NCBI RefSeq assembly: GCF_019112545.1
Contig: NW_025064936.1
Span: 62,947 to 126,946 of the forward strand
Reading direction: 5' to 3'
DNA from: Guyanagaster necrorhizus
Lineage: Eukaryota; Basidiomycota; Agaricomycetes; Agaricales; Physalacriaceae
DNA length: 64,000 bases
The notes below the pieces were generated by a model. That model ran no database searches and had not been told where the DNA came from. It saw only the letters and a list, made by a program, of their open reading frames with translations. The position numbers were made by a program, and so were the translations under genes. This document shows, in pieces, positions 47,254-57,695 of the stretch (positions within the stretch are counted from its first letter, which is position 1; each line of letters starts with the position of its first letter).

Positions 47254-48688
47254 ATGTCTTACCAGATTCCCAAAGTCCAGAAGGTCGCCATTGTGCAAAA
47301 GACTGGAGGAACCATCGAGATCAAGACGGACTACCCCGTGAAGCAGCAGAGTGAGCTTGCGCCGGGAGAATGTCTGGTCAAGATAGAAGCCTCTGGTGAG
47401 CCTTTTCCTTCCGTTCCATTTGCTTTTCCTGATTTCGTTCGTTTTTTTTTTTTTTTTCAGGCTGTTGCCACACCGACTTGCACGCCGCTATTGGTGACTG
47501 GCCCGTCCCACCTAAGACTCCCCTCATTGGTGGACACGAGGGTGTTGGTATCGTCGTTGCCGTCGGCGCCAACACAAACGCATCGTACGGGTTATCTCGT
47601 TCATCCTTTGTAGCTGTCTTCTCATATTTTCTTTTTCTCCATCTAGACCAGTGAAGCTCGGTGACCGCGTCGGTATTAAATGGCTCGCTGACTCTTGCTT
47701 GAACTGCGAGGACTGCCGAAAGGGCCGCGAACAAAGTGCGTGCTGTTATCCCATCGTTTTTTGCTTTTTCATTACTAACTCTCCATCAAATTTACAGACT
47801 GCGCTCAGTGCAAGCTCAGCGGCTACACCGTTGACGGTACCTTTGCCGAATACGTCGTCTCCTATGTCAACCACGTCACCCCCATCCCTGACGGCTTCCC
47901 CTCCGATGCCGCCGCCTCCATTCTCTGTGCCGGTGTCACTGTCTACCGCGCCATCAAGTACAGCCAGACCAGCGCAGGCGACTGGATCGTTCTCCCTGGT
48001 GCTGGTGGAGGTCTTGGACATCTCGCCGTGCAGTACGCCCGAGCTCGTGGTCTCCGAGTCATCGCTATCGACACTGGTGCCGAGAAGAAGAAGCTGTGCG
48101 AGTCGCTCGGTGCTGAGGTCTGGATTGACTTCAAGGAGTCGAAGAACATCGTTGAGGACGTCAAGGCTGCCACTGGTGGATTCGGAGCTCACTCGGCTGT
48201 TGTCACCGCTGCGCACGTGAGTAGTATCGCTCGTGGGCACCATTGTTTGTAGCTCATCCATGCCGTTTCAGAGCTCCGGTTACACTCAGGCCCTTGACTA
48301 CCTCCGCCCTGGTGCTACCCTCATGGCGGTTGGTCTCCCAGGAACTGCGACCTTGAACGCCTCGATCTTCTTCACCGTCTTCAAGGTCAGCCTTTTGTCT
48401 TGGGTTGTTCAATATCAGCTCGATGTCTGACGGTGTTATAGAGCATCAGCATCCTCGGTTCCTACGTCGGCAACCGTCAAGATGCCCGGGAAGCTTTGGA
48501 CATCGCCGCTCGCGGGCAAGTGACCGTCCACTTCGTTTCCAAGGACCTCAAGGAGCTCCAGAAGTAAGCGCCTCTATTCCTTGTGCAAAGCCCACAGCTA
48601 ATATAATAATTTCCCTAGCGTCTACGATGGAATGAGCGCCGGAAAGGTTGCCGGACGTGTCGTCTTTGACCTCACCAAGTCCTCTTAA
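47254..48688 (+). CDS. Zinc-dependent alcohol dehydrogenase (ADH1-type, medium chain)
   Basis: The cytosolic enzyme interconverts alcohols (chiefly ethanol) and aldehydes with NAD(H). Seven exons (47,254-47,395; 47,461-47,584; 47,647-47,735; 47,798-48,216; 48,272-48,385; 48,442-48,563; 48,619-48,688) make 359 residues, normal for the family. Catalytic zinc ligands are visible in CCHTDLHA and GGHEGVG; the structural zinc has four cysteines in [16 protein letters not shown]. The Rossmann motif [14 protein letters not shown] binds NAD. The end [20 protein letters not shown] matches yeast ADH1-type enzymes. Introns are 53-65 nt with GT-AG ends. Codons are strongly biased to C or G endings, unlike the neighbours, which suggests high expression. 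The 5' leader is CT-rich. Confidence 0.96.
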
Positions 48689-49481
48689 GCGTTGTTGAGA
48701 AATTAAACCAAAAAATGTATTTGTAAGCAGGAAGCATCTGTAATGCCTATTTATTATTTCAATCAGTCAACTTTCGTTCTACAAATGACTCTATGACATT
48801 TTCCGTCGCATTCGGGCGTTGGCAAGTCGTGGTCTGTCTTCTTATCTCTTACGGCTTCATTCGGCGATGGCTGATAAGTATTCTCCTTCGAGTTGCGGTA
48901 TTTCTAGATATATGTCTCTCAGAATCTAGAGTATGAATCTCCTTAAGGGCCATGGGACAAATTACTGACAAATTGCAGCCGAATGTGAGAATATAATCAC
49001 CACGCTCGACTTCGTATTATTAGTGGACAGCGCAGCATGTTTATTATTTTATAAAATGAGGTCAGGAACTAGGAACCCATGACGGCGTACCGTGCCGTGT
49101 AATGATATGACTGTTTTGCGGAGCAAATTTATTCCTTGTCTAATTCCTGAGGGGGTTATCAAAGATCCCAAGTAGATAGATCATTGCACTGCGGTATGAC
49201 TTTCTAGTACATTGTCTGGTCAATCGAAGGCAAGAATCGGCTGATTTGGTTAAATCGATGTTTTGGTTCGTGCGCTGGAATGTTGTTCTGACTATCGTAA
49301 AGATCATCTTCGTAGGCCACTGATTACACGTACAAAATGACAGCATAACTATTTAAAATTTCCGCTACGTAACACTAATACTCCGTTAGTGGAATGGATA
49401 ATTTAGTACTCTTACTTAAAAAAAGTAAAAGCCAAGCTACAACATGGTATCGTGTCTTCTTCTTATGCGACACTCTTGATC
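48689..49481. other. Intergenic, ADH to F-box 2
   Basis: AT-rich. No gene, RNA or repeat recognised. The ADH and F-box 2 are convergent here. Confidence 0.5.
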
Positions 49482-51402
49482 CTATAAGTACGCCTGTGCA
49501 GGCCATCCAGCCGGCACCCATTTGGCGTACGCTCTTGTCCTCGTCCGCTGTGTTACATCTCTAACGCGCCTTTTCAAAGCTACCATCCCATCAGATCGGG
49601 TCATCGGCCTATTATCATGAACCTCATCCTCGTCGTCACTGTCTTCCTCTCCAGGATCCAGATTCGAGTCGTTTCCAATGCTGTTGTTATACGGTTGGTC
49701 CCAGTGGCTACGCCAGGTATTTTTAGCCCTTGGGTCCTTATTGAGAGAAACGATCTCAACAGACTCGATACCCCGACGTTCTTCAGCCAATACGGCTAGG
49801 AAGAATGCTAGATAGGTCGACATGTCTACAGTATACTTCTCCAATCGTATAGACGCGAGATGGGGACATGGGACCGCTATGTTTACTTCGCGGCAAGGAT
49901 AGAGGTCTTCCAGGATTAGTTTTATTTCGTCCACGGATATGGGGCGGATGGTCAAGTTTTCAATGGCGAGCAGATGGTCGAATGTGTCTCGCCACATCTG
50001 AGAGATCATACCGACTTGACGAGAATAAATGGGATTGACCGTATTTAACGGGTTGGATTCGAAGAGCAACGATTTGACGTTACTTAGCGGGAATCGGAGG
50101 GGGATGGTCGCAAATTGTGGTATGACCATGTTCCCTTTTACGTACAGAACGCCATCGACAACACTGACTATGTCGACGAAGGAATTGTCGTCGTCGTACT
50201 CTATCACGCGGCACTCTCTGATGTCTTGTAGATTGTCAAGATAGAAGATGTCCGATGGAAAGAGCGAGGAAAGTTCTTCTTCGCCGCGGGAGGTGAGCGA
50301 TGAACCCCAAAAATGCATATCCGCAAGTTTGGGGAGGGAAAGATGCGATAACAAACGTGTAATGGCAAAAATACCACTACAATTATTCATGCTTAATTCC
50401 TGAAGGCAATCAAGGGCGACCAAACGGCCTGGCAGAACTAATGGGACATCATCGGAAAAAGGGCGGGTTCGCCCAGCGTCAATCAACGCAAGGCTCTCCA
50501 GTTGGGGTGACGACTCCAAAATATCGAGGAAGTCGGACGTACAAGGACGCAAGAGTTGATCTTGGTTGTACAGGCAGAGGTGCGTCAGGTTCGTGAAATA
50601 CCTCTTTGGCCACGAGGTGAAGTATCCAAGACAAAGTTGTTTCAGTTTTGGCATCTAGTCATTGAAGAGCTTGTCAAGGGCAGGATTTAATCAGACGGAA
50701 CGGGGCTCCGTATTCAGCAGCAGTGAGAGGCTAACTAGATTTGGTACACCAGCCCCGGTGAGGAAGTTCGAGGACCCGAGAAGCGTCCCAGTGTCCCAGA
50801 AGTCGGCATGAAGCTCACGGATGCGAGGTAACGACTTATGATGGCTGTTAGATATTGCTCATCAAAGTAGGGCTTTTTTACACCGGCAACAACCGTGAGG
50901 AGGGAGTCAGCGGATCGCTTTAAGAATGTGTAGGGACTGCGTTCGTTATCGATGGTGGCCCAAAGTGAACGATCCCGCGCCAATGACGACAGACGCGGAG
51001 GACGCAAAACCAGTCAGCGGCTTTATCGTAGGCACTCTGCGGCCCGACGAGGGGTAGGAAACTAGGAAGATGATGCTGTGTCATGCTGAAGATGACAGCG
51101 AGTATCTCAGGCGGGATACGGTTCACGGGCTGGAGGGAATTACGAGCGCCTCTGGCAACCGCGATGGCAGTTTGCAGACGTTTCTCCATCTTATTAAGCT
51201 GAAGACAGGCTTAAGTTTTGATGGAAAAAGAAAATTTCAGAGAGCCACTCTTACCTTGCACGTATTCCACTTGACCGCGCTGTGATAGCAAATGAATGAA
51301 ATATATCCTTGCCAATGGCTGTAACACGCACTTTCTCTGTATTCTATACATTAAAGCATCCATGAGCTCTTCAGAGGTCATCGTACACGCACTCGCAGCC
51401 AT
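49482..51402 (-). pseudogene. F-box protein 2, disrupted
   Basis: Same plan as F-box 3: exon 1 51,332-51,402 (MTSEELMDALMYRIQRK), 25-nt microexon 51,255-51,279 (AVKWNTCK), exon 3 from 51,198 with the F-box (VNRIPPEILAVIFSMTQHHL, then VLRVCRHWRG). The copy is broken: about 13 nt are missing near 50,968 (the residues between WRGI and SLWATIDN), a further shift lies near 50,835, and stops TGA (near 50,692) and TAG (near 50,656) follow. From 50,654 to 49,482 a 390-codon frame remains open, with the same leucine-rich repeats as the other copies and an acidic tail. It could still be translated in part from an internal ATG, but the F-box would be missing. Confidence 0.85.
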
Positions 51403-52196
51403 GGTGCAGGATAAAAGAAACAAGAGCCACCGTTCTGGCGCATTGGCGTGACCTGTCACGAGATCAATGTCAACCAAAAGCAGAATCGGGCATAGCTGTA
51501 GGAGACACGAATAAGAAAAACGCACATTCACGTCCTCCCTCCCTCGACAATGGTGGGTAGCAACGTAAAATAGCTAGGGATATTGCTCCTATGGCCCTTG
51601 ATTAAGAAAGGCATTCAAATGACAGTCCCTTAATCCGCTATCGTTGGAGCATCAGAACAGAATTGCAAGAGGAAGGGTAACAGAGATAGTTGCGATCCTT
51701 TGGCTTCGTCGAGAGGAAAGGCCATCAAGGAAAGGAGGCAAAGAGCCGTCGATGAGTTCTGATGGAGAACAGGACCGAAGTCCAGGCTTCTCTCCAACTT
51801 CTTGTCCAGCGCCGGCCTCCAGGGATTTTAGAAGAATTCATCTCTCCTTATTTCAAGAGGTGAGATTTAACCTCGGACAAGCTGATGATATACTGAGCTG
51901 CTTCCTCACCCTTAATTGACCTTATCAGCGTAGAGCCGCATCAGCTCAATAGGTGGGTCATCAATGCTTGATCAATGATTTCCTATTGATAGCCTATTAG
52001 GCTTGAATTTCTGAGCGTTCTGCAACCAACTATGAACAAGTATATATCCGCATCATGATAGACATTGGAATCCTGTAGCAAACTGAGGAGTCGGGGATGA
52101 GAAAAAAGTACATGCCACATTAATCAAACGGAAAGGCCTGAGCGCGAATCACCAACAGCCAGAAGCAAATATATCAGTGCAAGATACCAATCAACG
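51403..52196. other. Intergenic, F-box 2 to F-box 3
   Basis: Holds the F-box 2 promoter and the F-box 3 3' side. I see no other gene; a short plus frame at 51,644-51,919 has no family resemblance. Confidence 0.5.
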
Positions 52197-54127
52197 CTAG
52201 ACTCGGTGGCTAGAGGATATTCTCATTTCACATTCCTTCTGCCACAAATAAGCTTGTGTGGGCCATTCCTTTGGGGTCCAATGCCTATACGAGTTCGCTC
52301 TCTTCATCTGCTTCACGTTCCTAACACGTCTTTTCAAGGCATCTACACCATCTGACTGCGACGTGGTCCCCTCGACTTCGTCCTGATCATCCTCACATCC
52401 ATCTTCCTCAAAATCACTGTCAGAATAAGATGAGTCCGGTACACTCCAGACGTCCACCCAGCGCTTAGCGGGAGATTTGTTTAGAGAGACAATCTCGACA
52501 GATTCAATTCCCCGACGTTCCTCCGCCAGAATCGCCATGAAGAAGGCGAGAAATGTCGATATGTCCGACATGTATTTCTCTATCCGTAGAGATGTGAGAA
52601 GGGGACATGGGAATGATTTGTCGGTACCGCGAGGATAAAGACCCTCCAAGATGACCTTGGTTTTGTGCATGTCACATGAGCGAATGGTGATAACCTCAAG
52701 AGAAGGCATATGTTCGAATGCAACCCTCCACATCCGAGAGATAGTGTCAAAGTGGGAGGAAGAGCTAGCATTGAAGAGCAGTCTTTTAATGTTATTCTGA
52801 GGGAATCGGAGGGGTAGTAGGGTGGCAAGCTCTGTTAATGCCGAGTTTCCGCGGATAAAGAGGACACCGTTTACAATAGCGACAATATCAGGGGAGGACC
52901 ATCCCTCGCTCCCTTGCTCTATCAAGCGATACTCCTGGATGTTTTGAACGTTTTGGAGGCGAAAGATGTCTGAAGGGAAGAGGGAGGAGACTTCTTCTGG
53001 CCGTGGGACTAAGGGTTGACCCCAGAGGAACATGTTTGTCTGTTCAGGTAAGGTGAGGTGCGACAGCAATCTTGTGATAGAAGCGATACCGCTGCTTGTC
53101 TTCACGTTGATCTCGATGAGGTGATTGAGAACTATAATACGGTCGGCAGGTACTAGGGGTAGGTCATCGGGGATGTAACGTGTTGGTCCAGCGTCAATCA
53201 GTGCAAGCTTCTCCAGAAGTGGCGATGACTCCAAAAAGTCAAGGAATTCAGATGTTGAAGGGCGCGTAAGTGTGTCCTGGTTATGCAAGCAAAGGTGCGT
53301 CAGGTTCTTGAAATAATCTGGTGGCCATGAGGTGAAGAATCCGAGGCAGAGCTGCTTAAGTTTCGGCATGTCCCCCATAAAGAGTTTCGAAAGGGTAGAA
53401 GAGACTCCGAGAGCCACATGCCGCCGACGATTTGGCAGCAGAGAAAGGCTGACAAGGTTTGGTGCAGCGTTTTTTGAGAGGAAGACGCTGGACTCGAGAA
53501 GAGAGTCGCTGTGGCAAAAATCGACATGAAACTCGCGGATGCGAGGTAGCTCTCCGATTATCTTTGCTAAATATTGTTGGTCAAATTTTATCTTCGTCAA
53601 ACCGACAATGATGGTAAGCAATGATTCGGATGAACGTTTCAGAAATGTGAGGGGAAAAAGACCATTATCAATGATTGCCCAGAGGGAATGAAAGGCGGTG
53701 CCTACACCGCGCCAATGACGGCAGACCTCGAGAAGGCTCAACCAATGACATCCTTTGGTGTAGTCAGTGCCTGGACCGACTAGGGGAAGGAATCCAGGAG
53801 GATGGTATTGTGTCATACTGAAGATTGCTGCGAGTAGTTCTGGTGGGATACGGTTGATAGGCTGATGTGAATTACGTGCACCTCTCACAACAGCCATCGC
53901 CATCTGAAGACGGTTCTCCAGGGCATCAATCTGAGAAATGGCTGAGGTTTGAATCACAACGAACGACCGCCACATACCTTTGCGATATCCCACTTAGGGG
54001 TGCTGTGTGAGATTGGAATCAGCAAGACAGAAGCTCTGAATAGAAATTGCACATACTTTTTCTGTATCCTATGCATCAAGGCATCTATGAGCTCTTCAGA
54101 GCTCAACTGCATCGTATTAAAAGCCAT
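52197..54127 (-). CDS. F-box protein 3 of the family, intact
   Basis: Likely SCF substrate adaptor. Exons 54,057-54,127, 53,978-54,002 (microexon, 25 nt) and 52,197-53,930 join in frame to 609 residues. The start exon reads MQLSSEELIDALMHRIQKN, the microexon TPKWDIAK, and exon 3 opens with a heptad-like helix (IDALENRLQMAMAVVRGARN). The F-box is at about residues 57-100 (INRIPPELLAAIFSMTQYHP, then LLEVCRHWRGVG). The rest is leucine-rich (MPKLKQLCLGFFTSWPPDYF, FLESSPLLEKLALIDAG) and ends in an acidic segment (SDSDFEEDGCEDDQDEVEG) followed by a basic stretch and Trp-rich tail. It is closest to F-box 2 and less like F-box 1. What it targets is unknown; large F-box families are common in mushrooms. 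Confidence 0.87.
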
Positions 54128-55899
54128 GGTGGAAAACAAGATATACCTAGACGCCGTGTGATGCCCGACGGAGAAAAATCGGTCGACATCATCGGATCGG
54201 TTAAAGCCGAGCAAAAACGGAGGTAGAATTACTGATAGTGGTTCCTCCTACAATATTAAGTTTTTTGAGGGTTGACCATCCTGTTAGGAGCGAATCAAGA
54301 GTACTGCCAACGTGATGATCTCTTAAGATTCTTCGCGCAGCCTGCAAAAGTCAAAGAGATGACAAAAGGTGAACAGTAGAACGGATTGAAGGATATTCAG
54401 TCAGGACGGGAAGATTTTCATCTTCTGAGACGATAAACGATGTGTGTATATTAAGCTGTTGGCAGTACGCCGGTGCCGGAATAATAATGGCAGTTGGGAC
54501 TCGGGAATGTTAGCGTCGAAGCGGCATACCTCCGATATTCGCCAATAGAATAACTGAGTACGAGACAGTTTTATGGGCAACGGAAAGAATCAATAAGGAG
54601 AATATAGCCAATGACCTTGAGTTGCACCCAATAGTAACGAGGGCAAGTTGTTTGCAGGTCCGGAGTTCGGACCGATTTCCGCACAATCTAATTCCACTTG
54701 CGTTTGTGTACAACATGCCAATGTTAGATTCAGCCAAAGAGGGGACGAATGCTGGTTTTCTCGTAGTTCTTTCTGGTACAACGCTTCTTTTACCTAAGTC
54801 AATGTTTAGCGCCTCCTTTGACGTGCGTGTCTTGCTCCGATTGTAGTAATTTACCACTAAATGTGATCTAGCATACAATAAACATACTAGCGTGTCACTT
54901 CCCTGAAATTCCACCACACTGAATGAAACTCACGACAGATAATCTCGCTGAATGCGAGGGACAACTCACTATAGCAGCGGCAGCATGGGTGGAGATCTTG
55001 CTAGAATTGACGTGTGTTCGAGTTTGCGAAGCTGGAAAGGTTAACCAGACGAGTGAGATTTTACATTTCATATTTAGCTCGTTATTTGAGTGCGATTTAT
55101 CATTTTTGTGTCATTAGCGATCTGTCACAAACTTATCCAGTGGGAGTCTGAGTCAGACTACTGGCACAGGACAAATGAAGATGACGTCCACGACATTTGT
55201 CCGATGCGTACGGAGGCGTTGGTTCATACAAGACGCGGTCGGACGCTCTCATAGCAACTCATCTATTAGCGTATGCATCTGAATTTGACAAAGAGCATCT
55301 GACGCTCCGTACCTTTAATCGAGGAATTGCCCTGGATGCAGATAAGACATATGCCGACAGCATGATCAAACGCTCCGCGATGTTGTATATTGTTGACGAC
55401 GTCGTTACTTCACCAACAGGCATTAAATTCACACCTCGGTCATCTGTAGGCAACCTCCCAATCCACTCATGGATTATTTTGATTGCCAAAAATTCAAAAT
55501 TTTGACCGTCAAGAGCCTCGATAAGCGGAGACTGCTCCCAAGGTCAATGCTAGGAACATACAAATTTATTTTACTATGATATTTATGGTCATAACTCCTT
55601 GCAGTGCTGTGGCTCTTGTTAGGGGGCAATTGATGCGATCGCAGCTCACTTTCCAAAGATACAAAATGAGACATTAATTTTAAAAACGAGCGCTTTTCCC
55701 TAATGCCAAGGCGAATATATTGATATCCCACCGATAATTTGGACTGACGCGAGATGACATCCGTTGACATCATCGTCGAGAAGAACGAAGGATCTACCAG
55801 AAAATATCCAACAATACGAATATTATCCCCGACTGGAAGGTAATTCGATGTAACCGTAATTAAGGAACAAGTAGCATCATGGATGTTTCGGATTCCAGT
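54128..55899. other. Gene-poor stretch
   Basis: No confident gene. A plus frame at 55,197-55,505 (102 codons, no ATG start) has balanced composition but no match I recognise, and an overlapping minus frame makes it doubtful. Confidence 0.4.
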
Positions 55900-56552
55900 G
55901 AAAAGAATAAAAATGCAGCGATTAATTGCTCTAAAATCTAAACCACCTTCTGAAACATATCGCTCCGAGTGGCGGGTTCGAGTCGGAGTATAGAGGACTG
56001 TTTTGCCGACCGTTGATGGTCGACGGTTTGACGTAGTTCCGTGGAATGAGGTAATTTTCCACTTACGAACCGATATTAGACATATTTAGATTCTAATCAG
56101 CCATACGATATCCGCGCGGCAATGTAGATGACGACCACGCATATCTAAACCGGACGTTGCAATTTTTTGGTCTAGAAGCAGAGGATCGAGCAGTTCATAT
56201 CATGAGACTGCCTCTTCCAGCTTTTCTTCTATCTGAGGCATCTTCGAAGTGATGGACTATCTGAACTCGTGGGCGGCCCATATATTGCTCTGGTTTTTGT
56301 CTCTCAGCCCATTTATGAACCTGTGGCGCAGTAAAGATAAAACCACAACCGGATGTTGTTACGCGGATTCTCATGCCCTAGAAAGGTGTTCCGGTGGACC
56401 ATCTCGGACGATGGGTTAATGCTGTCAAGCGTGCTAAAGAAGGTGTGCAGAGGTGGAAAGATATAATTTATCTAGACAACAGGCAATACGACGAGACATT
56501 ATATCGGGTGTGGCAGTGGGAAATACTTGTGTATCACGCTGACGAACTTTAG
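55900..56552 (+). pseudogene. Possible gene remnant, unrecognised
   Basis: Several plus-strand pieces look coding but do not join cleanly: one near 55,955-56,085 (TVDGRRFDVVPWNEVIFHLR), one near 56,125-56,250 (LQFFGLEAEDRAVHIMRLPL), and a last piece to the stop at 56,550-56,552 (GVPVDHLGRWVNAVKRAKEG, then YDETLYRVWQWEILVYHADE). CCCTAG before 56,382 could be a splice acceptor. Phases between pieces conflict, so this is either a misread multi-exon gene or a decayed one. I do not recognise the family. Confidence 0.35.
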
Positions 56553-56741
56553 TACTGATTCCCGCCATGTAAATATAACGTAGACTGGCTACAATCATCT
56601 CATTGAGAACCATTCTACTATCGCAGGAGATCGCACCCTTATCTAAGGTAAGATTTCTGTTGTGAGGGATAAGTAGTTGACCTTGCAGAAGAATTCGAGA
56701 AATAACAGATTTTGATAACGTGCATAGGATAGTTGAGCGCT

Positions 56742-57695
56742 CTAGTAATGATAACTGCCACGATACTGAGAATATCCCTGTTCCACGCCCATATCATAAG
56801 CACCCCCGTCTTCATACTCCTCATCCTCCGTTTCCTCAGACATTCGTGAGGCTTTCCTTTTCGCCTCCTTTTCCGCTGCCACCTCCACCGCTGCCCTCTC
56901 CAAGCAGAACAAATATTCGTCAGCAATATCTCGTTTCATGGTGACCGTGACGCGCCACGTATCATTTCCCGGCGTCCAGAATGATGAGATACCGAAGTCG
57001 TCGAAGGTGTGGTCCTCCGTGATGGCCCAGTTCGGGTCGGTGCCTGCACCTTTGAGTGCGCCTTTCGTACATTCCTACAGTGGATGTGTTAAGAGGGGAG
57101 CGGAAAAAAGCGAGAGAGAGAGGGGCGTACCAAGATGAACGTCTTTATGTGACTAGCCAAAAGGAACGCAAGGTCTTCATGCGTACGAATGCCTGCATTT
57201 TGGGGAGAAAATGCAATGATCCTCCTCATATCGTATCCCGGCCACTACAGAAATGGGTTTATATTCAGTATTAACCACCAACGAGGAGAAGCTAAACCTA
57301 TTCACAGAAAAGTGCCAGACGTATTCAATCCTCCCTTTGAACCTCTCGTCCCAGAAAGCCGGGACGTGGGAGTCGGCGAGGTGCCGTCGTGCAAGAGCAA
57401 CGAGTGCCCCGAGACCATACTGCCTGGTGAGGTCGTGGAGAACAGGATGGTGCACTCAAAAAACTGGGAGATCCACCTGAGGAACAGGGACGTTGAATAG
57501 CACCCTAGGCCTCTTTGATTGTGGGATTTGAAGACGGCTGTCGGGCTTGACCATGAACACGTGTGGTCGATAGGAGCGCGTGCGCCCATCCGGAAGACGA
57601 ACGGTGGCTTCTGAAGGAGAGAGGCTTGGATAAACAGGATTAGATGCCGGAGGGGGCATGTAGCATGCCTGGATGATGTTTAGTTGATACGTCAT
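56742..57695 (-). pseudogene. Unrecognised gene with one in-frame TGA
   Basis: Exons 57,306-57,695, 57,131-57,244 and 56,742-57,074 join in frame to 278 codons with good GT-AG introns. The protein starts MTYQLNIIQACYMPPP, has a Pro-rich head, a middle part (DLTRQYGLGALVALARRHLA, then VPAFWDERFKGRIEYVWHF), a stretch FLLASHIKTFILECTKGAL, a segment with FGISSFWTPGNDTWRVTVTM, a Glu/Ala-rich helix and an acidic tail (SEETEDEEYED). Codon 80 (57,456-57,458) is TGA, between DLPVF and VHHPVL, with coding-like sequence on both sides. A CGA-to-TGA change would explain it. So it is either a recent nonsense allele, a pseudogene or a sequence error. I do not know the family; the absence of transmembrane segments suggests a soluble protein. 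Confidence 0.55.

Noticed and set aside
47746..48261. 171-codon minus-strand frame and a 189-codon plus frame in the ADH
   Set aside because: Shadow frames of the strongly biased ADH exon 4; the real frame carries the zinc and NAD motifs.
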